From the NCBI RefSeq assembly GCF_011009555.1, contig NZ_QXHD01000004.1, forward strand, positions 7,244,883-7,293,877: a stretch of 48,995 bases of DNA. Reading direction: 5' to 3'. The notes under the pieces were generated by a model. The model was given only the letters and a program-made list of their open reading frames with translations. It searched no databases and was not told the DNA's origin. The translations under genes were made by a program, and so were the position numbers. This document shows positions 34,421 through 45,200 of this stretch, piece after piece. Within the stretch, counting starts at the first letter, position 1; each line of letters starts with the position of its first letter. This DNA comes from Adonisia turfae CCMR0081 (GTDB lineage Bacteria; Cyanobacteriota; Cyanobacteriia; Phormidesmidales; Phormidesmidaceae).

Positions 34421-36607
34421 CTAGGCAACCGCCAATGCCGTCCCTGAACTGCGAATCAAGTCTCCATAATGGCCAGCCTCTTGCCAAAGTTCTCCATGAT
34501 TTCCCCTTTGCACAACTTTCCCTCGATCCAACACAATAATCTCATCCGCATCTCGAATCGTACTTAACCGATGCGCCACAATAATACACGTACACCCACG
34601 CCGCCGTAGATTCTGATCAATCATCTTCTCAGTCTCCGTATCTAGCGCACTCGTCGCTTCATCCATAATCAAAATCGACGGGTTATTAACCAATGCCCGC
34701 GCAATCTCCAGTCGCTGCCGCTGACCACCACTGAGGTTTTGGCCCCCTTCCAACAACTTGGCATCATACCCATAGGGCATCGCCAAAATTGCTTCTTCAA
34801 TCGCCGCGTCTCGACAAGCCTGCTTCAAATCGTCATCCGAAACGGTATCATCCCAAAGCGTTAGATTATCTCGTACGCTACCGGCAAACAACAGAATATC
34901 CTGTTCTACCATGGCAATGGAGTTTGTTAGTGTGGCTTGGGAAATCTCTTGTCGGGGGCGGCCATCAAAACAAACGTCACCACTTCTCGGCTGATACAGT
35001 CCCGCAATCACTCGCGCCAATGTAGATTTACCCGAGCCGCTGCCACCCACGAGTGCGATCCGCTGCCCTGGTTTAATGGTGAGGTTAAAGTCTTCAATCA
35101 GAGGAGGATCCAGCGGGCTGTAACCAAAGGAAAGATTACGAATCTCCACGGCTCCAGAAAGACGGTGATTATTGGCAGCCTCCTCTTCTTCAGAGACATT
35201 GTGCTTGCAGTGCTGGCAAAAAGCGACATCTGTCTCGTTTTCCAACACGTCATCCAAACGGTCAAGATTGCCCTGTAGGGTTTGTAATGTCCCGGCAAAC
35301 TGCACTAGGGCATTCACCGGCCCCTGGAAGCTTTGCATTAACAGCTGGAATGCTACCAACATACCGATGGTGAGACTGCCGTGGATGATGCGCCAGCCGC
35401 CAATGATGAGCAGCGACAGTGCAGCCAGGGTGGACAGTAGCGATGGCAACAGGCCAATGACACGGTTAGCCAATCCCAGGTTCTGCTGAGCATTGACCGC
35501 TTTGGTGTGATACCCCGCCCAGCGAGCAAAAAAGTCAGACTCTAGACCACCTGCCTTGAGGGTCTCCATGCCCTGTAATCCAGCGACGGCAATTCCTGAT
35601 GCCTTACCGTATTCTTGCACCAGTCGCAGGTTGGCATCCTTACGTTGCCGAGATACCCACTGTAGAACGCCGACGTTAATGATGGCAAAAGAGATGACGA
35701 TGATGGTTAGGGGGACATCGTATTGGAGCATTGCGATCGCATAAAACACGATCATCACCGAGCTAATAATTGTCGTCGTCAGTCTCCCTGACAGCACTGC
35801 GGCCACACTGTCATTTAGACTAATGCGACCGCTAATTTCCCCCGCAAACCGCTGGGCATAGAACCCCACCGGTAGCTGTAGTACATGCCACACAAATCGA
35901 CTGGCCATACCCACCGCCAGCTTGATCCTGAGCGCTCGCAAAAAGCGCAATTGCAGCATGGTCAATAGGCCCTGCACCAGCACTATTAAGGCGATGCCCA
36001 AAAGCACATAGGGTAACCAGTCCAAACGCTTAGCCAACAGAATGTTGTCAATATAAATGCGGCTAAACGCAGGCAGTGCCAGCCTTGGCAACACCAACAA
36101 AAAACCTGCCAATGTGCAATAGAGTAAGGCTCCCGTAGATCCGGCCAGTCGCCTTACCAGGGAGCCGATTACGTTGGGTTTGCGACCACCCTTTTCAAAG
36201 GTATCCGTTGGCGCAAACGTTAGTGCAATTCCCGTATATCCCTCATCAAATTCTTGACGTGTGACCCGGCGCGGTCCAGTCGCTGGGTCGTTGAGACGCA
36301 CATGGCTAGCCTCAAACCCATCCACCACCAAAAAGTGGTTGAAATGCCAGAATACAATAAACGGTGGTTTTAGCTGTTCTAAGCTATCCAGACTTTTCTT
36401 AAATCCCTTCGCCTCCAGGCCATAGGTGCGTGCGGCCTTAAGTACATTGGCTGCCGTCACCCCATCCCGTGAAACACCGCAGGCATGGCGCAACTCCGCC
36501 AAGGGCACATACCGACCGTAGTAACCCAAAACCATACTGAGGGCGGCGGCACCACATTCCACCGCTTCCATTTGCAGAACCGTTGGCGAATTAACCCGAC
36601 GCGCCAT
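34421..36607 (-). CDS. NHLP-family ABC transporter with C39 peptidase domain
   Basis: A 728-residue peptidase-containing ABC transporter (PCAT, TIGR03796-like). The N-terminal C39 protease has Cys18 in MEAVECGAAALSMVLGYYG, His91 in FNHFLVVDG and Asp107 in LNDPATG. It would cleave double-glycine-type leaders during export. A six-helix membrane domain covers about 165-450, and the ATPase domain has Walker A GGSGSGKST near 522, LSGGQRQR, LIMDEATSALD and IVAHRLSTI. It probably forms a heterodimer with, or works beside, the 967-residue partner downstream. The cargo gene is not in the window: about 245 bp upstream of the start is repeat-containing DNA without a small precursor gene. Confidence 0.9.
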   Translation of the reverse strand: MARRVNSPTVLQMEAVECGAAALSMVLGYYGRYVPLAELRHACGVSRDGVTAANVLKAARTYGLEAKGFKKSLDSLEQLKPPFIVFWHFNHFLVVDGFEASHVRLNDPATGPRRVTRQEFDEGYTGIALTFAPTDTFEKGGRKPNVIGSLVRRLAGSTGALLYCTLAGFLLVLPRLALPAFSRIYIDNILLAKRLDWLPYVLLGIALIVLVQGLLTMLQLRFLRALRIKLAVGMASRFVWHVLQLPVGFYAQRFAGEISGRISLNDSVAAVLSGRLTTTIISSVMIVFYAIAMLQYDVPLTIIVISFAIINVGVLQWVSRQRKDANLRLVQEYGKASGIAVAGLQGMETLKAGGLESDFFARWAGYHTKAVNAQQNLGLANRVIGLLPSLLSTLAALSLLIIGGWRIIHGSLTIGMLVAFQLLMQSFQGPVNALVQFAGTLQTLQGNLDRLDDVLENETDVAFCQHCKHNVSEEEEAANNHRLSGAVEIRNLSFGYSPLDPPLIEDFNLTIKPGQRIALVGGSGSGKSTLARVIAGLYQPRSGDVCFDGRPRQEISQATLTNSIAMVEQDILLFAGSVRDNLTLWDDTVSDDDLKQACRDAAIEEAILAMPYGYDAKLLEGGQNLSGGQRQRLEIARALVNNPSILIMDEATSALDTETEKMIDQNLRRRGCTCIIVAHRLSTIRDADEIIVLDRGKVVQRGNHGELWQEAGHYGDLIRSSGTALAVA

Positions 36608-36744
36608 TCAAGTTACCCCTTTGAACGAACCACCTAAAGCTAGTTTTAATTGCTTGGCAGAATAAAAACAGCACCTGAACAAGCATCTAAACAAATCATT
36701 AGAAAGCGTTGAGAAGGCAATACTTCTTAACTTGGAGGGTTGTA

Positions 36745-36867
36745 GAGTTCTGAGTTTTTAATTTTGAGTTTTGAGTGCTCGGTTATTGGTTATTAGCTAG
36801 TTGTTTTTAGAGGCATATCCTAGGCAAAGGCTATTAATTCAAAACTAAGCACTCACAACTCAGAGCC
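36745..36867. repeat. Intergenic heptamer-type repeats with inverted arms
   Basis: GAGTTTTGA-type and TTATTGG/TTATTAG-type units, the same themes as at 7.5 kb. TGAGTTTTGAGTGCT (36764-36778) pairs with 36848-36862 with one mismatch, so the transcript leaving the agmatinase gene could fold here; the right arm overlaps the agmatinase stop codon. It may act as a terminator or be a selfish repeat. Confidence 0.5.
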
Positions 36868-37953
36868 ACCCTCACCCATATTCATAAGACTAAATAGCTT
36901 ATATAGTATCCGCGCACTCACATTGCCATCCCACTCATGGTTACCGGTCTCGCAAATGTCGCAGCCAATAATATGCCGCCCACTGCGAACCACCTCACGC
37001 CATAGACAATAAGCCTCTTCAAGGTTTAGTCCGCCAGGGACCGGTGTACCCGTATGGGGACATAGCTTCGGATCGAGACCATCTACATCGCAGCTGATAT
37101 ACACATGCTCAGGCAAATGGCGCACAATGTCCTGACACTGCTCCAGCCAGCTTTTCCCAGCATAATTTGCCTGCTTTAGCTGTGTATCTAGATAGGTCAC
37201 AATCCGGTCATTAGAGTCTTGAATCATGGACATTTCACCATGGGAAATATCCCGAATGCCTACCTGCACTAGCTTTGAAATCTGCGGCAGCTGCATCGCG
37301 TTAAACATAATCGATGCGTGGGATTCTTGAAATCCCTCGTAGGCATGGCGCAAATCACCGTGGGCATCTAGATGCAAAATACCAAAACTGAGATATTCCT
37401 GAGACAGAGCTTCCAAAGCCCCTAACGGCACACTGTGATCGCCACCAATAACGACGATCTTTTTCTGCTGCTGTAGGGCCACTTGGGTTTGATGGCTGAC
37501 CCAGCGACTCATGGCGCGGCAGCCTTGGTTAATGCGCTCTAGGGCAGCCGCTAGATCTAGATTATCGTCAGGGGTTATGCCCTGCTCAGCATTGCGGATG
37601 ATTGCGATCGCATCCGGTCTTAACCGCCGATTCTCCGCCAGCAACCACTGTGGAATCGGCAGCATATAAATACCCTGTCGCCATGCTTCAGGATTATCAA
37701 AATCATAAAAATCAAGCTGGGGCGATGCCCGTAGAATAGCCTCTGGCCCCCGACATGTGCCATCCTGGTACGACGTCGTCACATCCCAAGGCACGCCAAT
37801 CACCACCGTACTGGCATGGGCATAATCATGGGGAAACCCAAACAAATTACCATTGACAGCACCTACCCCGCCCGGATCAAAGCTGGCAATTTTGTTAGAA
37901 ATACGTTCCTCTGAATCAAATGACTTCTTTTCAGATTGAGACTGTTTACCCAT
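36853..37953 (-). CDS. speB: Agmatinase/arginase-family ureohydrolase
   Basis: A 366-residue manganese ureohydrolase. Metal-binding motifs are GGDHSVPLG, LHLDAHGDLRHAYEG and SCDVDGLDP, followed by CDICETGNH. The family hydrolyses agmatine to putrescine plus urea, or arginine to ornithine plus urea. Placement beside the spermidine synthase fusion favours agmatinase, which would supply putrescine. ATG 37953 (MGKQSQSEKK) has a good AAGGA 7 bases upstream and is preferred over an ATG/GTG further up at 38007. It follows the speD-speE gene by about 100 bp on the same strand, likely in one polyamine operon. Confidence 0.85.
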   Translation of the reverse strand: MGKQSQSEKKSFDSEERISNKIASFDPGGVGAVNGNLFGFPHDYAHASTVVIGVPWDVTTSYQDGTCRGPEAILRASPQLDFYDFDNPEAWRQGIYMLPIPQWLLAENRRLRPDAIAIIRNAEQGITPDDNLDLAAALERINQGCRAMSRWVSHQTQVALQQQKKIVVIGGDHSVPLGALEALSQEYLSFGILHLDAHGDLRHAYEGFQESHASIMFNAMQLPQISKLVQVGIRDISHGEMSMIQDSNDRIVTYLDTQLKQANYAGKSWLEQCQDIVRHLPEHVYISCDVDGLDPKLCPHTGTPVPGGLNLEEAYCLWREVVRSGRHIIGCDICETGNHEWDGNVSARILYKLFSLMNMGEGGSEL

Positions 37954-38054
37954 ACTATCCTTCAAGGTGAGCGTTCCTTGAGCGCAGCTAAAAGAGACTA
38001 CTGTCAAAAAATTTTAGCTTCAGCTCCGCTCGCTTAGCAGAAAGCGCAAACTAG

Positions 38055-39338
38055 TTAACTATCAAGCATGGTACGAATAAAGGTGGGCAAGCAAAACGCC
38101 GCCCCATGAATGTCGCTGTTGTAATATTGCAGACCAAACTCTTTAGAAATTAACTGGGCTCGTTCCCGATCAAAATCTGCAACAGGATGTTTGCCCCCCT
38201 TAGTGCAGTAAGTGAAGCTCCACATGCCCGTAGGATAGGTGGGAATAAACGCTAAATAACAAAAGACACTGTCGACATTAAAAATATCCTTCAAACAGTG
38301 GTTGAGTTCAACAAATGCCTTTTGGTTAAAATGGGGCGACTCACTCTGGGCCGTCATCACCCCGCCTGGTCGTAAACAGCGATAAACATCTTGATAAAAC
38401 GATTTGGAAAATAGCCCTTCAGCCGGACCCACAGGATCAGAAGAGTCCACAACAATCATATCAAAGCAGGCATCTGGAGCCTGCTTCACATACTCAATGC
38501 CGTCATCAATAATTAAATTGAGCTTGGGATGATCAAAGGCCGACGACAAGCTGGGTAAAAATTCCTTAGAGGCCCTGACAACAGCATCATCAATTTCTAC
38601 CATGGTCACCCTTTCAACAAGGTCGTAGCGCAAAATTTCACGGATGCTGCCCCCATCACCACCGCCCACCACCAGAACGTCCTTCACCTCTGGCTGCATC
38701 ACCATCGGCACGTGGATAATCATCTCATGGTAGCCCTTCTCATCTTTTTCGCTACACATAACCATTTTATCAACGGCCAACAACTTACCATACTCAAAGG
38801 TGTCAAACACCTCTACCGTCTGGTAAGGGGATTTTTCTCGAAACAGACAGTCTCCTTTATGGCGAATCGAGAGGGCCATGTTTTCATTGCGATCGGTAAA
38901 CCAAACGCTGCGACTATACTTCGGAACTACCATCTGTTGTGCGGCCTCATCCCTCAGCTCTCCCAGTTCCATACTCGCTTTCTCTAATAAATCCAGTTGA
39001 CCCCGGTTAATTTCCACCGCTGAGCCATGTTCAGCTTGAAATGCTTTTTTGAGAATTTTATAGGATGTCCATGGATTAACCGAATCACCACAGGTAAATA
39101 AGTCTACAGCTGCATAGCGGTACTCTGGCCAGGTGTGAATTGCCAAATGACTTTCTTGAATAACGACTACACCTGACACTCCAAAGGGAGAGAAATGATG
39201 AAATACCGAGCTAATGATCGTAGCTCCCGACTCTTTGGCTGCACCGACCATGCTTGATTCTATGCATGGCACATCATTCAGCACTTCAGATGAGCAACCA
39301 TGGAATTCCACTAAAATATGGCGACCAAGAGATTTCAT
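38055..39338 (-). CDS. speD-speE: S-adenosylmethionine decarboxylase-spermidine synthase fusion
   Basis: A 427-residue bifunctional polyamine enzyme. Residues 1-125 are prokaryotic AdoMet decarboxylase: ESHLAIHTWPEY with Ser63, which becomes the pyruvoyl group after self-cleavage, and Cys83 in DLFTCGD as proton donor. Residues about 135-427 are spermidine synthase: VLVVGGGDGGS, VEIDDAVV and VVDSSDPVGPAEGLF with the catalytic Asp. The first half makes decarboxylated AdoMet, and the second transfers its aminopropyl group, expected to go to putrescine. Autocleavage at Glu62-Ser63 would release the short beta chain and leave the synthase on the alpha chain. Start ATG 39338. The agmatinase gene lies directly downstream. 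Confidence 0.92.
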   Translation of the reverse strand: MKSLGRHILVEFHGCSSEVLNDVPCIESSMVGAAKESGATIISSVFHHFSPFGVSGVVVIQESHLAIHTWPEYRYAAVDLFTCGDSVNPWTSYKILKKAFQAEHGSAVEINRGQLDLLEKASMELGELRDEAAQQMVVPKYSRSVWFTDRNENMALSIRHKGDCLFREKSPYQTVEVFDTFEYGKLLAVDKMVMCSEKDEKGYHEMIIHVPMVMQPEVKDVLVVGGGDGGSIREILRYDLVERVTMVEIDDAVVRASKEFLPSLSSAFDHPKLNLIIDDGIEYVKQAPDACFDMIVVDSSDPVGPAEGLFSKSFYQDVYRCLRPGGVMTAQSESPHFNQKAFVELNHCLKDIFNVDSVFCYLAFIPTYPTGMWSFTYCTKGGKHPVADFDRERAQLISKEFGLQYYNSDIHGAAFCLPTFIRTMLDS

Positions 39339-39646
39339 GCACCTACAGCCTCAATATAAGCTACTTAAAAACAGCCATCTTCAAAAGAAACAAATACTTG
39401 CCATACCCCTCATGTACCGATAAAGGCTTAAGACCCAACTGGGAATTAGAGAGGTGAGAACCAATAGTAGACCGTCCACATAACTTAGCTAGATAAGTTT
39501 ATAACTAAATTGACTGAACTGAAACAATCAGACACCATCATAATCATATATTCTTTTGAAAGAGAACTATGATGGTAGTTGGGTCCAAAATTTGAGGACA
39601 TAACATGCGATCGATTAAAGAGATTGTCATAACTCCCTACGCCCCA
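39339..39646. other. Intergenic region upstream of the polyamine genes
   Basis: 308 bp with no gene seen on either strand and no recognised riboswitch. It presumably holds the speD-speE promoter and the end of the CHASE2-GGDEF-EAL transcript. Confidence 0.5.
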
Positions 39647-42181
39647 CTAATCTTCAATCTTCCAACGCTTATTCTGCCTCAACAGCTGCGCAGCTTGGTC
39701 TCTAGGCAAAGGTTTTGCAAAAAAATACCCCTGCACATATTGACAACGCAGTTGCTTTAGCAGACAGGCTTGTGCCATGGTTTCTACACCTTCGGCAATA
39801 ATATCCAAATTCAGACGATGCCCTAAGGACACAATGGTGCCAACAATATCTGCATGTTCACTAATGTTTTCCATGCGGTCAACAAAGGATTTATCAATTT
39901 TTAGAGAATCAATCGGCAGACGATGGAGATAGCTCAGGGATGAATACCCCGTACCAAAGTCGTCGAGACTGATGTGTAAGCCTTTCTCCTTCAATCGTTT
40001 CAGCTGCTGAATAGCGGCTTCTACATCTTCCATGGCCACACTTTCTGTGAGTTCTAGTTTGAGGCCACGGGGGTCAATTTGATGCCGCTGTGTAATAGTG
40101 GCAATCGTCGTCGCCAAATCTTGTTGAACAAACTGTCGACTAGAAAGATTGACACCAATAAATAGGGGTTGAGGCATGGGAAATTGCTGTTGCCATTGGC
40201 GAATTTGATAACAGGCTTCATCTAAAATCCAATCCCCCATAGTTAGAATCATGCCAGTGTCCTCAGCAATGCTAATAAAGTCATTGGGGGGCACGGTGCC
40301 ACGCTCAGGGTGCAACCAACGAATCAGGGCTTCAAAGCCCGCTATTTTACCCGAGGCTACCTCGATAATCGGTTGATAGTAAAGCTGGAACTGTTCATCA
40401 TCTCCAGCGTGGCGCAACTCCATCTCCAGTTGAAACTGAGAGACCGAGTGGGTGCGCATGGTTTCGTTGAATACTTCATAGCGATCGCGACCTGATTTTT
40501 TGGCTTTACCCAGAGCCCGGTGAGCATCTTGCAACAGTGCATGGGCTCGATATCCCAGCCCTTTATGATGGAGCGCGATCCCAATACTGATGGTGGTGCT
40601 GACTAACTGCCCACCAATGTGAATAGAGTGCATCAGCTGTTTTTGCAGAGCAGCCGTGGTGGAGATCGCCTCTTGACGATGGGCCACTGACGGCAAAATT
40701 AGGGCAAACTGATTGCCACTTACCCTGGCAGCCGATGCATGGGGCATCAGATAAACGATGCGTTCGGCAACAATTTGCAGTAGCCGATCGGCCACTTGCA
40801 CGCCCAACGTTTCATTCACTGATTTGAATAAATCCAGATCAAGTAACAGCAGGGCCACCATAGGCTGCGATGCATTACGCTGATTTAGACAGGACTGTAG
40901 GCGCTTGAGGCTAGAGACTCGATTGGGCAAACTGGTCAGCGGATCGTAAAAGGTGCGATAAAAAACTTGATAGGCGATGGTACTGCTCACCACGGTGGCA
41001 AAGCCCAAAGCAGGTGGCACAATGGGAATCCAACCCTGGTAAAGAAACATCCCCCAGCCGGTAATTACCAGGGAAGCCAGTGCGATCGCACTAGTTAGGG
41101 TCAACAGCACAAACCGCTGAATATGCCAAACTAAAACACTTCCCATCAGACACCAAAAGCCTATCCACAGCATTTCCTGCCATTGGGTCCATCCCCAAAT
41201 CAGAGAATAGTCTCCCTCAACAACTGACAAAATTTGACGCACCGCATGGGCATGTAAAATCACCCCCGGTGTTGTTGCAACCGATCCTGCTTGGGTATTG
41301 AGGGAGGTGAAAACAGTGTCTTTAATACTAGGGGCTACGGTACCTATCAAGACCACCTTATTTTTGAACCAATTGGGATCAACCTCGTTATTAAAAACAT
41401 CCGTCAGAGAGACTTGGCGAATTGATCTGTCGGTGGTCTGGTACTGAAACATGACCTGGTAGCCAGCCATGTCTTCATTCTGATAACCGCCCGTATTTTG
41501 GGCCAAAGTAGGGAAAAACCGACCAGCAATGGTGAGGCCTGCTAAATTTTTTTTTAGAATATCGGGGCCATAGCGGTTTTTCAGCACATGCAGGCTTAAC
41601 TTTAAACCCAAAGCATAGAATTCATCAGGCTTAATGGAGGCAAACATAAAGTTGCGGCGAATCACCCCGTCACTATCAGCCACAAAATCTGCAAATCCCG
41701 TACGTTCTAGATCCATCCCTTGCGGCGGTGGGGTGCTGCGGGTGGGATCCAACCCTACATCATATACGCCATAGACATTCTCCACCGCCAGTTGTTGATC
41801 TAACTGTTCACGACCAGGAGGATGGTCAATGTCCCGATAGATATCCAGGCCAATGGCTACAGGTTCATAGGTCTGTAATTGTATTAGCAGCTCAGCTATC
41901 GTTTGATCACTTAAAGGCCAGTGGTTGTAGCGCTTGATATCCATCTCATTAATGCCTACGACCACCACATCGGGCAGATCAACATTGGTCACAGCATGAC
42001 GGACACGACTGTCAAATAGTTTAAGTTCTAACTCTTCTAGTCCCCCAAGTTGACGAATACCAATAACAGCAAGAGCTACTCCCAGAGCAATTAATACATA
42101 GCCATAGCGCTGCAGCCATCGCCACAGCCACAGCTGCACAGAACGTAGACGACTACGACCGTAAAAGCTACCAAAGCGCAA
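39647..42181 (-). CDS. CHASE2-GGDEF-EAL protein, probable c-di-GMP phosphodiesterase
   Basis: An 844-residue membrane signalling protein. An N-terminal membrane helix (about 25-45) precedes an extracytoplasmic CHASE2 sensor (FDSRVRH, VVVVGINEMDI, IGLDIYRD). Three helices (about 335-415) follow, then GGDEF (about 430-565) and EAL (about 580-840). The GGDEF motif is degenerate (SGNQF near 492), so diguanylate cyclase activity is unlikely. The EAL domain keeps EALIRW (near 615), NLSSRQF, ELTES, DDFGTGYSSL and AEGVET, so it should hydrolyse c-di-GMP. The degenerate GGDEF may serve as a GTP-binding regulator. It is followed upstream on the same strand by the CHAT protein gene, a neighbourhood common in cyanobacteria. 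Confidence 0.9.
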   Translation of the reverse strand: MRFGSFYGRSRLRSVQLWLWRWLQRYGYVLIALGVALAVIGIRQLGGLEELELKLFDSRVRHAVTNVDLPDVVVVGINEMDIKRYNHWPLSDQTIAELLIQLQTYEPVAIGLDIYRDIDHPPGREQLDQQLAVENVYGVYDVGLDPTRSTPPPQGMDLERTGFADFVADSDGVIRRNFMFASIKPDEFYALGLKLSLHVLKNRYGPDILKKNLAGLTIAGRFFPTLAQNTGGYQNEDMAGYQVMFQYQTTDRSIRQVSLTDVFNNEVDPNWFKNKVVLIGTVAPSIKDTVFTSLNTQAGSVATTPGVILHAHAVRQILSVVEGDYSLIWGWTQWQEMLWIGFWCLMGSVLVWHIQRFVLLTLTSAIALASLVITGWGMFLYQGWIPIVPPALGFATVVSSTIAYQVFYRTFYDPLTSLPNRVSSLKRLQSCLNQRNASQPMVALLLLDLDLFKSVNETLGVQVADRLLQIVAERIVYLMPHASAARVSGNQFALILPSVAHRQEAISTTAALQKQLMHSIHIGGQLVSTTISIGIALHHKGLGYRAHALLQDAHRALGKAKKSGRDRYEVFNETMRTHSVSQFQLEMELRHAGDDEQFQLYYQPIIEVASGKIAGFEALIRWLHPERGTVPPNDFISIAEDTGMILTMGDWILDEACYQIRQWQQQFPMPQPLFIGVNLSSRQFVQQDLATTIATITQRHQIDPRGLKLELTESVAMEDVEAAIQQLKRLKEKGLHISLDDFGTGYSSLSYLHRLPIDSLKIDKSFVDRMENISEHADIVGTIVSLGHRLNLDIIAEGVETMAQACLLKQLRCQYVQGYFFAKPLPRDQAAQLLRQNKRWKIED

Positions 42182-42235
42182 TGGGCCCCCTTAGGATTAG
42201 GCAGTCAACTGGATATGATGAATTAGGCGGTAGAT

Positions 42236-45200
42236 TTACCAAGGATTCCCAATCATCGTAAAACCAGACCAATAGGCTGGATGGCTAAAATCCCAACTGC
42301 CGCTGGTGCCTAACCCAGACAGATGCCCAATTAGCTGACCATCACTGCCATATACGGTGCCATCTTCAATACCAACCTGGCCGTGCAACATCGCCAACTG
42401 GGCCTGACGAAGGGCGGCACTGCGGGTTAAAGGCTGTTCAAGGGCACGATAAAATTCCGCCATCAGGCCCAGGGTGCTCTCATCATCAATGGACCAAAGA
42501 CTGGCCAACGCTGTTTGAACACCTACATTAACCGCTAATCCTGCAAATCCAAATTCGGCAGCAGCATCGCCCACTGCTGTGGCACAAGCACTTAAAATCA
42601 AGAAGTCAACCGCATCAAGCGGTAATGTCTGCAGCTGTTCCAGGTTCACAGTTTGATCCCAAAGCTGCACATAGGATGCCTCTAAACTGCCAGGCTGAAA
42701 CACTGCATGGGTAGCTAAATGAACAGTCTTAAAGTTTCCCTGTTCTAAACGCTGCCGTAGCACATCCAGGGTGGCCTCATGATCCAAATATTGCTCATCA
42801 TCCTGGCGTTGACTAGCCAGTGAAAGCTCAAACGGAACCGCCGCCAGATCGGCATGGGCTTCAAAGTTAGCAACCCCCATAGCCAGGGTAGCCTGTAATG
42901 CACCAGGCTCCGTTAACAAGTCTATGGAGGGCTCTAGGGGGGTCAACCCAGCACTGGGCAGTAGGCCAATACTGTAATTCTCGATCAAAAAGCGTTGCCC
43001 ATCGTGGAGAGCGGCCATCGGCAAAGAGCGTAGCCCAGTATCTAGAACGAAACCAATATGGTCGATATCAGCGACTTCCAACTCGTCTAATATTGGTCGC
43101 ACTAACCAATCATACAGCTGTTGCGCGGCAGGCAAATACTGAGCAGGGCGCAACACTGGATTTGTAATTGTCTGATGAAACGTTTCTACAACAGCTTTCA
43201 CGTCTGCGGCAGTAGCCTCAACCGGACGATACACGGGTGCCCCCTCACCAGTGACAAGGACTAACTCGACATGGGTGTCTTTGAGACGAATGTACATCAG
43301 AGCCGGTGTAATGGCCTGAGCTTCACTCACCTGCCTCAGAGTTTGCTGGAGTCTCTGTAAGGAGGGTGAGGCAGGCATCGGTAGATTGAGGGCTCTAGCG
43401 AACTCAGCTGAGAACGACCTCTCTATTTGAGCCCAAATCAACTCGCTATCGCTAACAGAGCCTTCTTGCTTTTCCCTAGCACCATTGGCTAATGCGTTAT
43501 TGTTTAGACTGTCGATACTCTCAAGTCCAAGCACAGTGGAAAGATTGGAAAGGTCTGCAACTGGCGACAAAGGTTCTGGGGAGTCAGATTGTGAACCTGA
43601 AGGGAAAGACTCAAATAAGTTATTGAGTTCAATGGTCTCTAAACTAACTTCTTCAACAGTCTGAGGAGCCGTCAAGGTATCTAAACCGGTCGTAATCTCA
43701 CCTGCTGTTCCATTTATCCCACCATCACCCAGGGAGAACGAGATAGCAGGATCACTATTGTAGGTTAAACGAATGGTTCCACCATTTGTTGTCAATAGGC
43801 TGGCATTGGTGTCAGCAATCGTATCAATAGCTCGAAATGACTGTTGCGTAGTCACGTTAATATTGCCACCTTGCCCCTCTCCTGTGGCGTTAATAGAGTC
43901 CACTACAATCATGCCATCAGCCCTTAGGCCAATATCGCCACCCTGGGTTTGAGCTGAATCAGGGCTAACCGTGATAGACGTAATTTGCTGACTCGTAATG
44001 TCTCCTTTACTGGCATTCAACCTAATGGAACCACTATTGCCTGTATTACTGCTAGCCGCCTCTGTATTGGTATTGAGTGCAGCAGTCGTAATATTACCAG
44101 AACGATTAATAAGAGAGATATTACCAGCATCACCAGCGTTGTTAACAGTGGCTTGAACAGATGTTGTCACATCAGCGGTGTTAATGTTGGCAAATGCATC
44201 GATAGAAACCTCTCCTCCTGCTCCTGAGTTATTGTTGCCAGAGGTGCCAGTATTCAGAGAACCTGTCACAATGTTGCTTCTGCGACTAATAAGGGTAATA
44301 TCACCACCGCCACCGCTATTGCTGAGGGCCGTGGTGGCCGTTGTAATATTGCCAACGCTGATCGCACCAGGTGCCGATAAAGCTATCTCACCACCATTGC
44401 CACTATTATTAAGGGTGCCACGCGCTGTGCTAATGAGATCGCCACCCACAATACTCCCGCGAGTTGATGTAAGCTGAATATTTCCCGCATTCTCCGAGTT
44501 ATCGATGGCGGAAAATGCACTAGTATTTAATGTTCCGACCGTAATGTCAGCAGCTGTAATGGCAATGGCTTGCCCTGAAGTGCTCAGACGATCGCCTGGA
44601 GCCATGGTAAAACTGCCCTGACCATCGCCATCTGCATCCGCTAAAAAGCTGATACTGCCAGTTCCTTGGCCAAAGGTTAACTCGCCATCGCTTAAGGGTT
44701 CAATGGTAATGTTGTTGTCTGCTTGTAGCAACAAATTAATATTGCCGATGATAGAAGACTCTAGGGTGTTTTCATACAATATTTGAGGCTCACCCGTGTC
44801 CATACTTCCTGGATCGCTCCCCGCCCGAATTTCAATATTTTCCGGGTCGAGCAGTAAGGTGCCTGGGGCACCTTGCGATCGCAAATCTACTTGTCCACCA
44901 AAATACAGCTGCTCCTTGGCAGATACCTCGACTATCCCTCCAGCGGTATTTCCCCGAGCCCTAATCGCCCCCCTAAATTGGGTGAGTCCATCTGACCAGA
45001 TGACCACTTGTCCACCCGCCTCACCATCAGCAATAATTGTAGAAGCAGCATCGATAAAAGTTGACTGAGCCGTCGGCAACAAGCCCCTGCCCTGATAGTC
45101 ACCACCAATCAAAACTTGACCACCGTCAGTGGTGCGCAATGTCGCTCCTACAGTCGCCACATGGTCACCAACAATCTGAATACGGTTTAAGCCTAGATTG

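Noticed and set aside
31477..36607. The NHLP exporters as the exporter of the NRPS product
   Set aside because: They are 20 kb away, belong to a family specific for ribosomal leader peptides and keep a leader-peptidase triad; nothing links them to the NRPS.
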